Shown: positions 41,211-50,137, counted from the stretch's first letter. The stretch: 64,000 bases of DNA from Bacteroidota bacterium (GCA_026224775.1 JAMFRP010000038.1:124001-188000); one strand, 5' to 3'. Notes: generated from the sequence alone by a model not told the origin. Numbers and translations: made by a program.

Positions 41211-42686
41211 TTAGTGCTGTACCAATGGTATATTCATTGCCTTGCTATGAATATTGGTTATAAGCTGGTCAACTGCGGCTTGCGAAAGATGCAGTATAGG
41301 CCCTGGATATACACCAATACCAATAATTAATATACAAATTATAGCTAAAGTTAATTTTTCTGATCCCGCGATGTCGGTAAATGTGGCCGTTAATGCATTG
41401 GTTTCGCCCTGCATAACATTTTTGTACATGCGTAACAAGTACACTGCTGCAAAAATAATGGTTAAGCCTGCAACTGCTCCCAATACTATATCCGCCTGAA
41501 ACGCACCATTCAATAATAAGAACTCACCAATAAAACCATTGGTTAGTGGTAATGCCGCCGAACCCAATACAATTATTAAAAACGCAGTAGCGAATTTAGG
41601 TGCGACCTTGGCTATACCGCCAAGTTGCGCGGTATCATAAGTATTTAAACGCCTGCTGATGATATCCCAAATAAAGAATAAACCAACAACGTTTATACCG
41701 TGACTAAGCATTTGTATTAGTGCGCCTTGCATACCTTCGGTGCTTAAGGTAAATATACCTACAGCAATAAGCCCTACGTGCCCTATTGACGAGTAAGCCA
41801 CCAGGCGTTTACCATTCTTTTGTCTAAAGGCAATTAAAGCGCCGTAAACCACACCTATTAAAGCCAATATAATTACGGTGTTGCCCCATTTAAAAAAGCC
41901 AAGTGGTGCACTAGGTATAGCCCAACGCATCATGCCATATAAACCCATTTTTAGCATAATACCTGCTAAAAGCATGCTGCCTGCTGATGGCGCCTCGGTA
42001 TAGGTATCCGGCTGCCAGGTATGAAAAGGGAATATTGGAATTTTAATAGCAAAGGCAATAAAGAAGCCCAGAAACACCCACGATTGTTGTGAAGTAGATA
42101 AACTAAGGCGATAAAACGCCATCAGGTCATAAGTACCTTCAGGTGCTTTCAGATACAGGTAGATGATGGTTACCAGCATAAATAGCGAACCTGCAAAAGT
42201 ATAAATGAAAAACTTAAGGGTAACCTTGATACGATTCTCTCCGCCCCATAAGGCACAAATAAAGTATATCGGTATTAGTGCCGCTTCCCATCCAACATAA
42301 AATAAAAAGCCATCAAGCGCTGTAAATACAACTAATAAGCCTGCTTGCATAAACAATATTAATGCATAAAACGCGGCAGCTTTTCGGTAGGTATGCTGAT
42401 AGGTTGTAAGTATAATTATTGGCACTAACAAGGCTGTAAGCAGCACCAGTACCATACTTATCCCGTCTATTCCGGCGGTAAAGTAAATGCCGAATTTGGG
42501 TATCCACGGCACATCAACAGCGAACTGTAGCGATGCATCAGGAACAAATTTAGTTAACAAATAAGCAACAACGCCCAATTCGGCAACTGCGAAAAATAAA
42601 GCAACATGTTTTGCGACTTCATTTTTGAATATCAATACAGCAAGGGCTGCAACTATCGGTAAAAAAATTAATATACTAACCGTCAT
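41211..42686 (-). CDS. nuoM: NADH-quinone oxidoreductase subunit M
   Basis: Antiporter-like membrane subunit of complex I, 491 residues with about 14 helices. The conserved channel segments PIFPFHTWQPDTYTEAPSAGSMLLAGIMLKMGLYG, with the discontinuous helix and Lys, and YSSIGHVGLIAVGIFTLSTEGMQGALIQMLSHG are intact. The glutamate in FYVGWEAALIPIYFICALWGG corresponds to the essential membrane carboxylate of the family. It lies between nuoL (23 bases upstream) and nuoN. Confidence 0.96.
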   Translation of the reverse strand: MTVSILIFLPIVAALAVLIFKNEVAKHVALFFAVAELGVVAYLLTKFVPDASLQFAVDVPWIPKFGIYFTAGIDGISMVLVLLTALLVPIIILTTYQHTYRKAAAFYALILFMQAGLLVVFTALDGFLFYVGWEAALIPIYFICALWGGENRIKVTLKFFIYTFAGSLFMLVTIIYLYLKAPEGTYDLMAFYRLSLSTSQQSWVFLGFFIAFAIKIPIFPFHTWQPDTYTEAPSAGSMLLAGIMLKMGLYGMMRWAIPSAPLGFFKWGNTVIILALIGVVYGALIAFRQKNGKRLVAYSSIGHVGLIAVGIFTLSTEGMQGALIQMLSHGINVVGLFFIWDIISRRLNTYDTAQLGGIAKVAPKFATAFLIIVLGSAALPLTNGFIGEFLLLNGAFQADIVLGAVAGLTIIFAAVYLLRMYKNVMQGETNALTATFTDIAGSEKLTLAIICILIIGIGVYPGPILHLSQAAVDQLITNIHSKAMNIPLVQH

Positions 42687-42709
42687 TTTTATATTGTAAA
42701 CGCTATGGT

Positions 42710-44614
42710 TTATATTTTAACAAAACTATATACTAACACGGCAATAATACCGGCCACCATCATAAATATGTAGAAGCCTACGTTACCTGTTTGCAGTAAA
42801 CGTAAACCTTTGCTGGCTTCAACAGGCGAATCGCCAATGCCATTTACTAGTCCATCAATGCCCATCTTATCAATCACATTGTACAGGAAGTCTGAAAGAG
42901 CATCCAATGGTTTGCGGATGATGGCATCATAGATCTCATCAACATAAAACTTATTGTATGATAAGTTCACCAGGAAGTTCCGGTTTTCGCCGTCAGGTGA
43001 AGGCACTTCGCCATTTTTGCTATATTTGATGAAGGCATAAATAAATGCCAATACTGCTGATCCGACAGAAACGCACATCAATATAATTTCAGTGCTGCCT
43101 TTCATTTCAACAACAGGCATAATAGCTGCTGATTTTTCAAATATTGGTGCAAGGTAGTTTGCCAACCAGTGGCTGCCACCTAATGATTCCGGTACGTTTA
43201 AAAATCCTCCTATAACTGATAACACAGCTAATACGATAAGCGGTATAGTCATACTTGGAGGAGATTCGTGTAAATGATGCTCCTGATCTGATGTACCGCG
43301 AAACTTTCCATAAAATGTAAGGAAAAGCAAACGGAACATATAGAATGAGGTAAACATGGCAGCGATAACACCCAATACGTACATAGTAGGGCTTTGCGCG
43401 AATGTGTTGGCCAAAATTTCGTCTTTAGAGAAGAAACCAGCGAACGGAGGTATACCAGATATAGCCAGCGTACCGATCAGCATAGTGATAAACGTGATTG
43501 GTAATTTGCCTCTTAAGCCTCCCATCTTGCGCATATCCTGTTCATTGCTCATTCCGTGTATTACAGAACCTGCACCAAGGAATAATAACGCCTTAAAGAA
43601 AGCGTGTGTCATTACGTGGAAGAAAGCACCAGTATAAGCACCAACGCCCAAGCCTAAAAACATGTAGCCTAATTGAGATACAGTCGAATAAGCCAGTACC
43701 TTTTTTATATCAGTTTGTGTTAGGGCGATCAACGCGGCGAATATGGCTGTAGCCAAACCGATGATAGCGATAACATGCATGGTATCCGGAGCCAGCGTAA
43801 ACAAGATGTTTGAGCGGGCGATCATATAGATACCTGCGGTAACCATGGTTGCAGCGTGTATCAATGCTGAAACGGGAGTCGGACCGGCCATTGCGTCGGG
43901 TAACCATGTAAACAATGGTATTTGTGCCGATTTACCGGTAGCACCTACAAATAGTAAAATAGTTATCAATACAAATGGTACTGAACCTGCATGTGCGGCT
44001 GCGGCTCTTGGGAATACATCTGCAAAAGCAAAACTTCCGAAATATTGATAGATCAGGTAAATCCCTAATAAGAAGCCTAAATCGCCAATACGGTTCATGA
44101 TGAATGCTTTCTTGGCGGCATCAGCATAGCTTGGGTTGGTAAACCAGTAACCGATTAACAGGTATGAGCATAAACCTACACCTTCCCAACCGATGAACAT
44201 TACTACATAGTTTGAACCTAATACCAGTAATAGCATAAAGAATACAAACAGATTAAGGTAAGCAAAGAATTTACCGTAACCTTCATCCAAATGCATGTAA
44301 CCGATAGAGTATAAATGGATAAGGAAACCTACGCCGGTAATGATCAGCAGCATTAATGAGCTTAACTGATCAACCACAAATGCAAATGGTACGTGGAATG
44401 CGCCAACATCAATCCAATCAAATAATTGAACATTGATTGCATGGCCTGAAGATTTTACCTGTAAAAAAGCGGCAACACTTAATCCGAATGAAACCAATAC
44501 CAGGAAGCTACCGATAAAACCTATCGCTTTTTCGGATAAGCTTTTACGGCCAACGCCATTAATAATAAAACCGGCTAAGGGTAGTACAGGAATAAGCCAG
44601 ATGTATTTATCCAT
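42710..44614 (-). CDS. nuoL: NADH-quinone oxidoreductase subunit L
   Basis: Largest proton-pumping subunit of complex I; the 634 residues match the family length, with about 16 helices and the long lateral helix at the C-terminal end. Key segments are MFIGWEGVGLCSYLLIGYW with its conserved Glu, IPLFTWLPDAMAGPTPVSALIHAATMVTAGIYMIAR, and KVLAYSTVSQLGYMFLGLGVGAYTGAFFHVMTHAFFKALLFLGAGSVIHGM. It is separated from nuoK by 106 bases that hold a C/G-rich inverted repeat, the widest spacing in the membrane half of the operon. Confidence 0.96.
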   Translation of the reverse strand: MDKYIWLIPVLPLAGFIINGVGRKSLSEKAIGFIGSFLVLVSFGLSVAAFLQVKSSGHAINVQLFDWIDVGAFHVPFAFVVDQLSSLMLLIITGVGFLIHLYSIGYMHLDEGYGKFFAYLNLFVFFMLLLVLGSNYVVMFIGWEGVGLCSYLLIGYWFTNPSYADAAKKAFIMNRIGDLGFLLGIYLIYQYFGSFAFADVFPRAAAAHAGSVPFVLITILLFVGATGKSAQIPLFTWLPDAMAGPTPVSALIHAATMVTAGIYMIARSNILFTLAPDTMHVIAIIGLATAIFAALIALTQTDIKKVLAYSTVSQLGYMFLGLGVGAYTGAFFHVMTHAFFKALLFLGAGSVIHGMSNEQDMRKMGGLRGKLPITFITMLIGTLAISGIPPFAGFFSKDEILANTFAQSPTMYVLGVIAAMFTSFYMFRLLFLTFYGKFRGTSDQEHHLHESPPSMTIPLIVLAVLSVIGGFLNVPESLGGSHWLANYLAPIFEKSAAIMPVVEMKGSTEIILMCVSVGSAVLAFIYAFIKYSKNGEVPSPDGENRNFLVNLSYNKFYVDEIYDAIIRKPLDALSDFLYNVIDKMGIDGLVNGIGDSPVEASKGLRLLQTGNVGFYIFMMVAGIIAVLVYSFVKI

Positions 44615-44635
44615 TTTTTATATTTTATTCTTTTT

Positions 44636-44720
44636 GCCCCCTAACCCCCTAAAGGGGGAACAGAAGTTTATTTTTATTTATTAACGCTCTCCAAACTCCC
44701 CCTTCGGGGGGCTGGGGGCT
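44636..44720. repeat. C/G-rich inverted repeat inside the nuo operon
   Basis: The left arm GCCCCCTAACCCCCTAAAGG (44636 onward to 44660) and the right arm TCCCCCTTCGGGGGGCTGGG (to 44720) are imperfect inverted copies of about 25 bases with an AT-rich spacer. The right arm abuts the nuoK stop codon. A single related arm (CAGGGGGCTAGGGGGTT) is at about 63437-63452, before the end of the rarA gene. Confidence 0.75.
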
Positions 44721-45050
44721 TTACCACTTCAACCTGTTCAATACGTTAGTATCAACAGAGTTTGTGTTACGATATATCATTACTATAATAGCCAAACCTA
44801 CCGCGACCTCGGCGGCGGCAAGGGCCATAACAAAAAACACGAATACTTGTCCGCTGGCATCGCCATGATAAACTGAGAAAGCGGTAAGCAATAGGTTAAC
44901 TGAATTCAGCATCAACTCTATCGACATAAATATGATGATAGCATTACGGCGTAATAACACACCCATTACCCCTATCGAAAATATAATAGAGCACAACAGG
45001 ATGTAATGATTAAGCGGTACTGATTTTATGGTATTGGTTAAACTTTCCAT
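44721..45050 (-). CDS. nuoK: NADH-quinone oxidoreductase subunit K
   Basis: Small membrane subunit of complex I (109 residues, three helices) at the interface of the proton path. GVMGVLLRRNAIIIFMSIELMLNSVNLLLTAFS carries the conserved Glu of the second helix, and the third helix has FVMALAAAEVAVGLAIIVMIYRN with the second conserved Glu. Its start codon overlaps the last base of nuoJ, as in tightly packed nuo operons. Confidence 0.96.
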   Translation of the reverse strand: MESLTNTIKSVPLNHYILLCSIIFSIGVMGVLLRRNAIIIFMSIELMLNSVNLLLTAFSVYHGDASGQVFVFFVMALAAAEVAVGLAIIVMIYRNTNSVDTNVLNRLKW

Positions 45051-45553
45051 TACACTGATTTTGGTTTTGGATCTTTAGTAGCTAATAAAACGGCCCCAAC
45101 CATTGCTGATAATAGTAACAGCGAGGATATTTCAAACGGTAATAAAAACTCGTTAAATAATACTTTACCTAAATTTTGTACAAGCCCTAATCCGGGATCT
45201 TTAAGTAAAACAGGATCGGCAACGCCTACTTGTTTAAGGCAGCCCACCAATACCACTAGTAAACAACCTCCGCCTAAAACAGCGGCAATTTTCACCATGT
45301 TTGATTTTACCGGCTCTGAATCCTTATTCAGGTTGATGAGCATCAATGTGTACAGGAACAACACCAATATAGCCCCCATGTATACGATAAAGTTTACTAC
45401 CGCCAAAAACTGGGCATTAAGTAAAATGTAATGTACCGTGAAGGTGAAAAATGTGAGTACAAGATAAAGTATGCTGTGCACCGGATTTTTGGCAGTTATA
45501 ACCAATATCGAAAAGAATATGGATAAAAATGCGATGAAGTAAAATGTATTCAT
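45050..45553 (-). CDS. nuoJ: NADH-quinone oxidoreductase subunit J
   Basis: Membrane subunit of complex I with five helices in 167 residues. FYFIAFLSIFFSILVITAKNPVHSILYLVLTFFTF and NFIVYMGAILVLFLYTLMLINLNKD, containing the flexible third helix region of the family, are visible. The ATG at 45553 is chosen; the ORF could be opened ten residues upstream at 45583 with an unlikely start (MGIRYFVNIN). It overlaps nuoK by one base. Confidence 0.95.
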   Translation of the reverse strand: MNTFYFIAFLSIFFSILVITAKNPVHSILYLVLTFFTFTVHYILLNAQFLAVVNFIVYMGAILVLFLYTLMLINLNKDSEPVKSNMVKIAAVLGGGCLLVVLVGCLKQVGVADPVLLKDPGLGLVQNLGKVLFNEFLLPFEISSLLLLSAMVGAVLLATKDPKPKSV

Positions 45554-45611
45554 GTTTATATTTACAAAATACCTTATGCCCATAAAGGATGGGCAAAGGT
45601 ATAAAACTTCT

Positions 45612-46109
45612 TTATTGATTTAGGGGTGCCTCTACTAATTTGTCCTTACCGTATATAAAATCTTTACGCAAATAATCTGCCGGTACAATATCACCATCTA
45701 AATATATTGCCTCTTTAGGGCAAGCCTCTTCACACAATCCGCAGAAGATACAACGCAGCATGTTTATCTCATAAACAGCGGCATATTTCTCTTCGCGATA
45801 CAAATGCTCTTCACCTTTCTGGCGCTCAGCGGCCGTCATGGTAATGGCTTCTGCCGGGCATGATAAAGCGCATAAACCGCAGGCGGTGCAACGTTCTTTA
45901 CCATTCTCATCGCGTTTAAGCGAGTGCATGCCACGGAAATTTTCTGAAAACTCACGTTTTTCTTCAGGATAGCTGATAGTTACCGGTTTCCTGAAAAAGT
46001 GTTTCATGGTAATTGATAAGCCGCTGATGATTGCAGGCAAATAAGCCCGCTCCCAAAAATTGAGTGGCTTTGATTCAATTAACTTTCTTTTATTACTTAA
46101 TGATTCCAT
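45612..46109 (-). CDS. nuoI: NADH-quinone oxidoreductase subunit I
   Basis: The 165-residue peripheral-arm subunit carries clusters N6a and N6b. Two CxxCxxCxxxCP ferredoxin motifs are visible: CTACGLCALSCP and CIFCGLCEEACP, in the order expected for the family, and the N-terminal amphipathic part (LPAIISGLSITMKHFFRKPVTISYPEEKREFS) matches NuoI. It lies between nuoH and nuoJ with 11 and 58 bases of spacing. Confidence 0.96.
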   Translation of the reverse strand: MESLSNKRKLIESKPLNFWERAYLPAIISGLSITMKHFFRKPVTISYPEEKREFSENFRGMHSLKRDENGKERCTACGLCALSCPAEAITMTAAERQKGEEHLYREEKYAAVYEINMLRCIFCGLCEEACPKEAIYLDGDIVPADYLRKDFIYGKDKLVEAPLNQ

Positions 46110-46120
46110 TATCCCTCTAT

Positions 46121-47149
46121 CTATAAATAATTGCTAATAAGACCGGTTAATACAATGTTGGCAATTGCCAAAGGTATTAATACCTTCCAGCCAAGGTCCA
46201 TCAGCTGATCGTAGCGGAAACGCGGGATTGTCCAGCGTACCCACATAAAAAAGAATATGAATAAAAATATCTTAGCGAATAATACGATTACACCAATCAG
46301 CGGGCCAATTGTAGGGCCGGTATGAACCAATACCCAATCCATACCCGGGTAGTTGTAACCGCCCCAATATAAGGTAGCCATTACTGCCGATGAAATGAAC
46401 ATGTTGATATACTCCGCAAACAGGTAGAAACCTAATTTCATTGATGAGTACTCGGTGTGATAACCACCTACCAGCTCGGTTTCGCACTCAGGTAAATCGA
46501 ATGGTGTACGGTTGGTTTCCGCGAATGCGCAAACAATGAACAATAAGAAACCTAATGGCTGGCGTAACACATTCCAGTGCCAGTCATGCTGTTGTGCAGC
46601 CAATTCTCTCAAGCTTAAAGTACCGGTTAGCATCAACAGGGCGATGATAGAAAGACCCATTGAAATTTCGTAACTGATATTCTGCGATGCCGCACGTATA
46701 GCACCTAATAACGAGTATTTATTGTTTGATGCCCAGCCGCCTATCATTACGCCATAAACACCTAATGATACCACACCGAAGATGTATAATACACCTACGT
46801 TAATGTCAGCAACTTGCAATTCAACAACTCGTGAACCGATTTGTATATTTTGTCCCCATGGAATAACTGCTGAACCTAAACAAGCAGTTAAAATAGCCAA
46901 TGAAGGGCCTGCGATAAACAGGAATGCGCTTGCATTGGTTGGGATGATCTCTTCTTTCAGGAACATTTTTGCACCATCGCATAAAGGTTGTAATAAACCC
47001 CATGGGCCGGCACGGTTAGGGCCTATCCTATCCTGAAAAAATGCCGCTATTTTACGCTCGGCATAGGTAGAATACATGGCTACAACCAAGCTGATAGCGA
47101 AAATGATCACTACCAATATAAATTTTATTATAATATCTCCTAATTCCAT
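46121..47149 (-). CDS. nuoH: NADH-quinone oxidoreductase subunit H
   Basis: The 342-residue membrane subunit forms the quinone-binding chamber with NuoB and NuoD. Conserved stretches are YAERKIAAFFQDRIGPNRAGPWGLLQPLCDGAKMFLKEE and AFAETNRTPFDLPECETELVGGYHTEYSSMKLGFYLFAEY, both with the acidic residues of the E channel. Eight helices are expected. Its start codon overlaps the last base of nuoG. Confidence 0.97.
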   Translation of the reverse strand: MELGDIIIKFILVVIIFAISLVVAMYSTYAERKIAAFFQDRIGPNRAGPWGLLQPLCDGAKMFLKEEIIPTNASAFLFIAGPSLAILTACLGSAVIPWGQNIQIGSRVVELQVADINVGVLYIFGVVSLGVYGVMIGGWASNNKYSLLGAIRAASQNISYEISMGLSIIALLMLTGTLSLRELAAQQHDWHWNVLRQPLGFLLFIVCAFAETNRTPFDLPECETELVGGYHTEYSSMKLGFYLFAEYINMFISSAVMATLYWGGYNYPGMDWVLVHTGPTIGPLIGVIVLFAKIFLFIFFFMWVRWTIPRFRYDQLMDLGWKVLIPLAIANIVLTGLISNYL

Positions 47150-48147
47150 TATAAGCGTGTTTCCCGTTCAAATTGTTCCTGGTTTGCCTCTATTAATACC
47201 GGATTACTTTTAACAACCGGTAAAGGCTTCATTGTATCGTAGTGGTTTGAGCTGATAACCGATTGGTTTGATACCTTACGCGGGCCTTCAATAACCCAAT
47301 CAGCTGTTTTCTTTTTATCGAAACGGCATTCGTTGCAAATAAAATCTTCAACCTCACCATAAATATCCTTACGTGCGGTAACACGTAAAACCTCTTCACC
47401 TTTGTACCAAAGTGTTACTTTGCCTTTGCAGTTTTCGTGGTTGCAATCGCGGTGAGCTTCAACCGGTTTGGTAAACCATACACGATTTTTAAAGCGGAAA
47501 GTTTTATCTGTTAATGCGCCTACCGGACAAACATCAATCACGTTACCCGAGAAATCATTATCAACCGCTTTTTGTATGTAGGTTGATATTTCAGAGTGAT
47601 CGCCACGGTTAAGGATACCATGTTCGCGGTGATTGGTGATCTGATCGGCAGTGAAAACACAACGATAGCACAGGATGCAGCGCGTCATGTGTAATTGTAT
47701 TTTATCGCCGATGTCTATTTTCTCGAATGTACGGCGGTCAAATTCATAACGGGTTTTAACAGCGCCATGCTCGTAACCTAAGTTTTGCAGATCGCACTCA
47801 CCAGCCTGGTCGCAAATTGGGCAATCCAGCGGGTGATTGATCAATAGCATTTCCACAATACCTTTACGCGCTTCAATTACCTCAGGCGAAGTAATGTTTT
47901 GCACTTCCATCCCATCCATTACCGTGGTACGGCAAGATGCTACCAGTTTAGGCATAGGGCGAGGGTCTTTTTCAGAGCCTTTGCTTACTTTAACCAAACA
48001 AGTACGGCATTTACCGCCACTGCCTTCCAGCTTAGAATAATAGCACATTGCAGGTGGCACAATATCACCCCCAATAATCCTTGCGGCATTAAGGATGGAT
48101 GTACCTGCTTCTACTTCAACGGATATTCCGTCTATTGTTACCTTCAT
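47149..48147 (-). CDS. nuoG: NADH-quinone oxidoreductase subunit G, short form (2Fe-2S/4Fe-4S part only)
   Basis: This subunit carries part of the electron path in the peripheral arm. The N-terminal ferredoxin domain has Cys35, Cys47 and Cys50 in MCYYSKLEGSGGKCRTC and Cys65 region SCRTTV. The next segment CPICDQAGECDLQ gives the N5-type site, and CILCYRCVFTADQ with VCPVGALTD holds a 4Fe-4S cluster. The chain ends at 332 residues, after an extra Cys-rich ECRFDKKK stretch, whereas enterobacterial NuoG exceeds 900 residues with a large molybdopterin-type domain. Such short NuoG proteins are, as far as I recall, usual in Bacteroidota. It lies just downstream of the inserted four-helix gene. Confidence 0.92.
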   Translation of the reverse strand: MKVTIDGISVEVEAGTSILNAARIIGGDIVPPAMCYYSKLEGSGGKCRTCLVKVSKGSEKDPRPMPKLVASCRTTVMDGMEVQNITSPEVIEARKGIVEMLLINHPLDCPICDQAGECDLQNLGYEHGAVKTRYEFDRRTFEKIDIGDKIQLHMTRCILCYRCVFTADQITNHREHGILNRGDHSEISTYIQKAVDNDFSGNVIDVCPVGALTDKTFRFKNRVWFTKPVEAHRDCNHENCKGKVTLWYKGEEVLRVTARKDIYGEVEDFICNECRFDKKKTADWVIEGPRKVSNQSVISSNHYDTMKPLPVVKSNPVLIEANQEQFERETRL

Positions 48148-48154
48148 TTTAAAT

Positions 48155-48169
48155 TCAAAATTAAAAAGT
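48155..48169. repeat. left inverted repeat flanking the four-helix-bundle gene
   Basis: TCAAAATTAAAAAGT here is the exact reverse complement of the 15 bases at 48573-48587. Both arms are embedded in longer TCAAAAGTC/AAAATT-rich stretches. Together they frame the 119-codon gene inside the nuo operon. Confidence 0.7.
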
Positions 48170-48182
48170 CAAAAGTCAAAAT

Positions 48183-48542
48183 TTACTTTTGCAGATTGAT
48201 AATTATTGAAGCGATGATCTTTGATAATTCATCGGCCTCCTTTATCAAATCATTCATTTTATCTTTTTCGATATTACTATCTATTGTATCTCTTATCAAG
48301 CATAACCAGTATTTAGTTTCGTTTGCAGATTTTAAGGCTATTGTATAAAAGTTCTTAAAATCTCTTGTCGAACTACCTGACTTTGCTTCTACTATATTGG
48401 CTCCAATTGAGGTGCCACTTCTTATTAATTGATCAAATATTGAAAAGTGAATTCTTTCAAACTTAGCCGCTGATACAAATTGAACTATCTCTTTCGAGAA
48501 ATAATAACATCTATGTTTGATGTCATAAGGTTTTTCGTTCAA
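48183..48542 (-). CDS. four helix bundle protein (S23/avd-like) inserted in the nuo operon
   Basis: A 119-residue helical protein. The segments IRSGTSIGANIVEAKSG and FKNFYTIALKSANETKYWLCLIRDT are the hallmarks of the four-helix-bundle family once called 23S rRNA intervening-sequence protein (S23), related to Avd. No biochemical function is settled for stand-alone copies. Here it separates nuoF from nuoG, the only large gap (441 bases) in the peripheral-arm half of an operon otherwise joined by overlaps or gaps of a few bases. It is flanked by 15-base inverted repeats, one abutting the nuoF stop codon. This suggests insertion of a small cassette. Confidence 0.85.
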   Translation of the reverse strand: MNEKPYDIKHRCYYFSKEIVQFVSAAKFERIHFSIFDQLIRSGTSIGANIVEAKSGSSTRDFKNFYTIALKSANETKYWLCLIRDTIDSNIEKDKMNDLIKEADELSKIIASIIINLQK

Positions 48543-48572
48543 CGTTTCGCTACTTTTTATTTTTGAATTTTC

Positions 48573-48587
48573 ACTTTTTAATTTTGA
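48573..48587. repeat. right inverted repeat flanking the four-helix-bundle gene
   Basis: ACTTTTTAATTTTGA is the exact reverse complement of 48155-48169 and ends one base before the nuoF stop codon (48589-48591). Confidence 0.7.
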
Positions 48588-48588
48588 C

Positions 48589-49950
48589 TTATGCCGCCGG
48601 CTCCGGTTTTGGCAACGGATCAGCGTAATGTGCTATTCCGTAATTCCTTTTAACCGCTTCAGCGCCGTTTGTTACGTGCCACTCAAACTCATCCCTAAAG
48701 TGGCGGATCGCGCTGGCCACTGGCCAAGCAGCCGCGTCACCCAGCGGACAAATGGTATTTCCTTCAATTTTTTTAGATACATCAACCAACAGATCCATGT
48801 CGCTCATTTTACCGTGACCGTATTCCAGGCGGTGCAAAACTTTTTCCATCCATCCGGTACCTTCACGGCATGGCGAACATTGTCCGCAGCTTTCATGGTG
48901 ATAGAAACGGGCGAAATTCCAAGTATTACGAACGATACATTGGTCTTCATCAAAAGCGATAAAACCACCTGAACCCATCATGGTACCACTCACAAAACCA
49001 CCTTCGGCTAATGATTCATAGCTCATCAGGCGAGGTTCGCCGGTTATGGTTTTCATGAACAGGTTAGCAGGTAAAATTGGTACTGATGAGCCCCCTGCAA
49101 CAACTGCTTTTAAGCGTTTGCCGTTGGCGATACCACCGCAATATTCTTCGGAGTATAAAAAATCTTCAACAGGTAAACCTAAGTCAATTTCGTAAACACC
49201 GGGATTTTTAACATTACCACCGGCAGAGATCAGTTTAGTACCAGTACTGCGACCGATACCTACTTTTGCATACTCTTCGCCGCCTTCGTTGATGATCGGC
49301 ACTACTGCCGCTATCGACTCCACATTGTTTACCACAGTTGGGCAACCATACAAACCAGCAATAGCCGGGAATGGTGGTTTAATGCGCGGGTTACCACGTT
49401 TACCTTCCAATGATTCTAACAAAGCGGTTTCTTCACCACAGATGTAAGCACCACCACCGGGTTGTACATATAACTCCAGATCGTAACCTGAGCCTAAAAT
49501 ATTTTTACCTAAAAATCCTTTATTTTTTGCTTCCGCGATGGCACGTTCCAGTATGCGGATCTGCGGCATCATCTCACCACGAACGTAGATGTATGATGTT
49601 TTGGCTCCTAAAGCGTAACTGGCAACAATCATTCCCTCAATTAGTAAGTGAGGGAGATAGGTCATCAAATAACGATCCTTGAAAGTTCCGGGCTCTGATT
49701 CATCGGCATTACAAACCAGGTAACGGGCAACACCTTCGGGCTTAGCCAAAAAGCTCCACTTCATCCCGGTAGGGAAACCCGCGCCACCACGGCCACGCAA
49801 GCCTGATTTCTTTACCTCTTCCACCACATCGTCAGACGACATGGTTTTTAATGCCTTTTCAACAGCAGCATAACCTCCCTTTGACCGATAAACATCAAAA
49901 GTGTTAATGCCGGGTACGTTTATATGTTCTAAAAGTAATTTACGTGCCAT
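48589..49950 (-). CDS. nuoF: NADH-quinone oxidoreductase subunit F
   Basis: NADH-oxidising, FMN-containing subunit of complex I (453 residues). The NADH/FMN segment is SGLRGRGGAGFPTGMKWSF near 50-68, followed by YLVCNADESEPGTFKDR and GAGAYICGEETAL-like GGGAYICGEETALLESLEG. The N3 cluster motif is ESCGQCSPCREG near 355-366, with a fourth Cys in NTICPLGDAAAWP. All expected ligands are present. The inserted four-helix cassette follows it. A 59-residue small gene lies just upstream between nuoE and nuoF. Confidence 0.97.
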   Translation of the reverse strand: MARKLLLEHINVPGINTFDVYRSKGGYAAVEKALKTMSSDDVVEEVKKSGLRGRGGAGFPTGMKWSFLAKPEGVARYLVCNADESEPGTFKDRYLMTYLPHLLIEGMIVASYALGAKTSYIYVRGEMMPQIRILERAIAEAKNKGFLGKNILGSGYDLELYVQPGGGAYICGEETALLESLEGKRGNPRIKPPFPAIAGLYGCPTVVNNVESIAAVVPIINEGGEEYAKVGIGRSTGTKLISAGGNVKNPGVYEIDLGLPVEDFLYSEEYCGGIANGKRLKAVVAGGSSVPILPANLFMKTITGEPRLMSYESLAEGGFVSGTMMGSGGFIAFDEDQCIVRNTWNFARFYHHESCGQCSPCREGTGWMEKVLHRLEYGHGKMSDMDLLVDVSKKIEGNTICPLGDAAAWPVASAIRHFRDEFEWHVTNGAEAVKRNYGIAHYADPLPKPEPAA

Positions 49951-49956
49951 TGCTAT

Positions 49957-50136
49957 TTAATATAATTTCTTTGTGTGCTTGTAATGACTAATGTGCCTTA
50001 CAATACAGCTTGCACATGCTATTGCTATTAACGGTATTAAAATCGCACCGTGTTTTTTTAACTCATCAGTGGCTAATATCAACGCTACAACTAAAACTAA
50101 TACACTATCTGTTATAATTAAAGTTGAGTTATTCAT
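49957..50136 (-). CDS. small membrane protein between nuoE and nuoF, 59 aa
   Basis: A 59-residue reading frame starting with ATG one base after the nuoE stop codon and ending six bases before nuoF. It has two hydrophobic helices (LIITDSVLVLVVALILA and ILIPLIAIACASCIV) and a basic end (RHISHYKHTKKLY). It is not a known complex I subunit and I do not recognise the family. The spacing argues for translational coupling to nuoE and thus for a real gene in the operon. Confidence 0.6.
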   Translation of the reverse strand: MNNSTLIITDSVLVLVVALILATDELKKHGAILIPLIAIACASCIVRHISHYKHTKKLY

Positions 50137-50137
50137 A

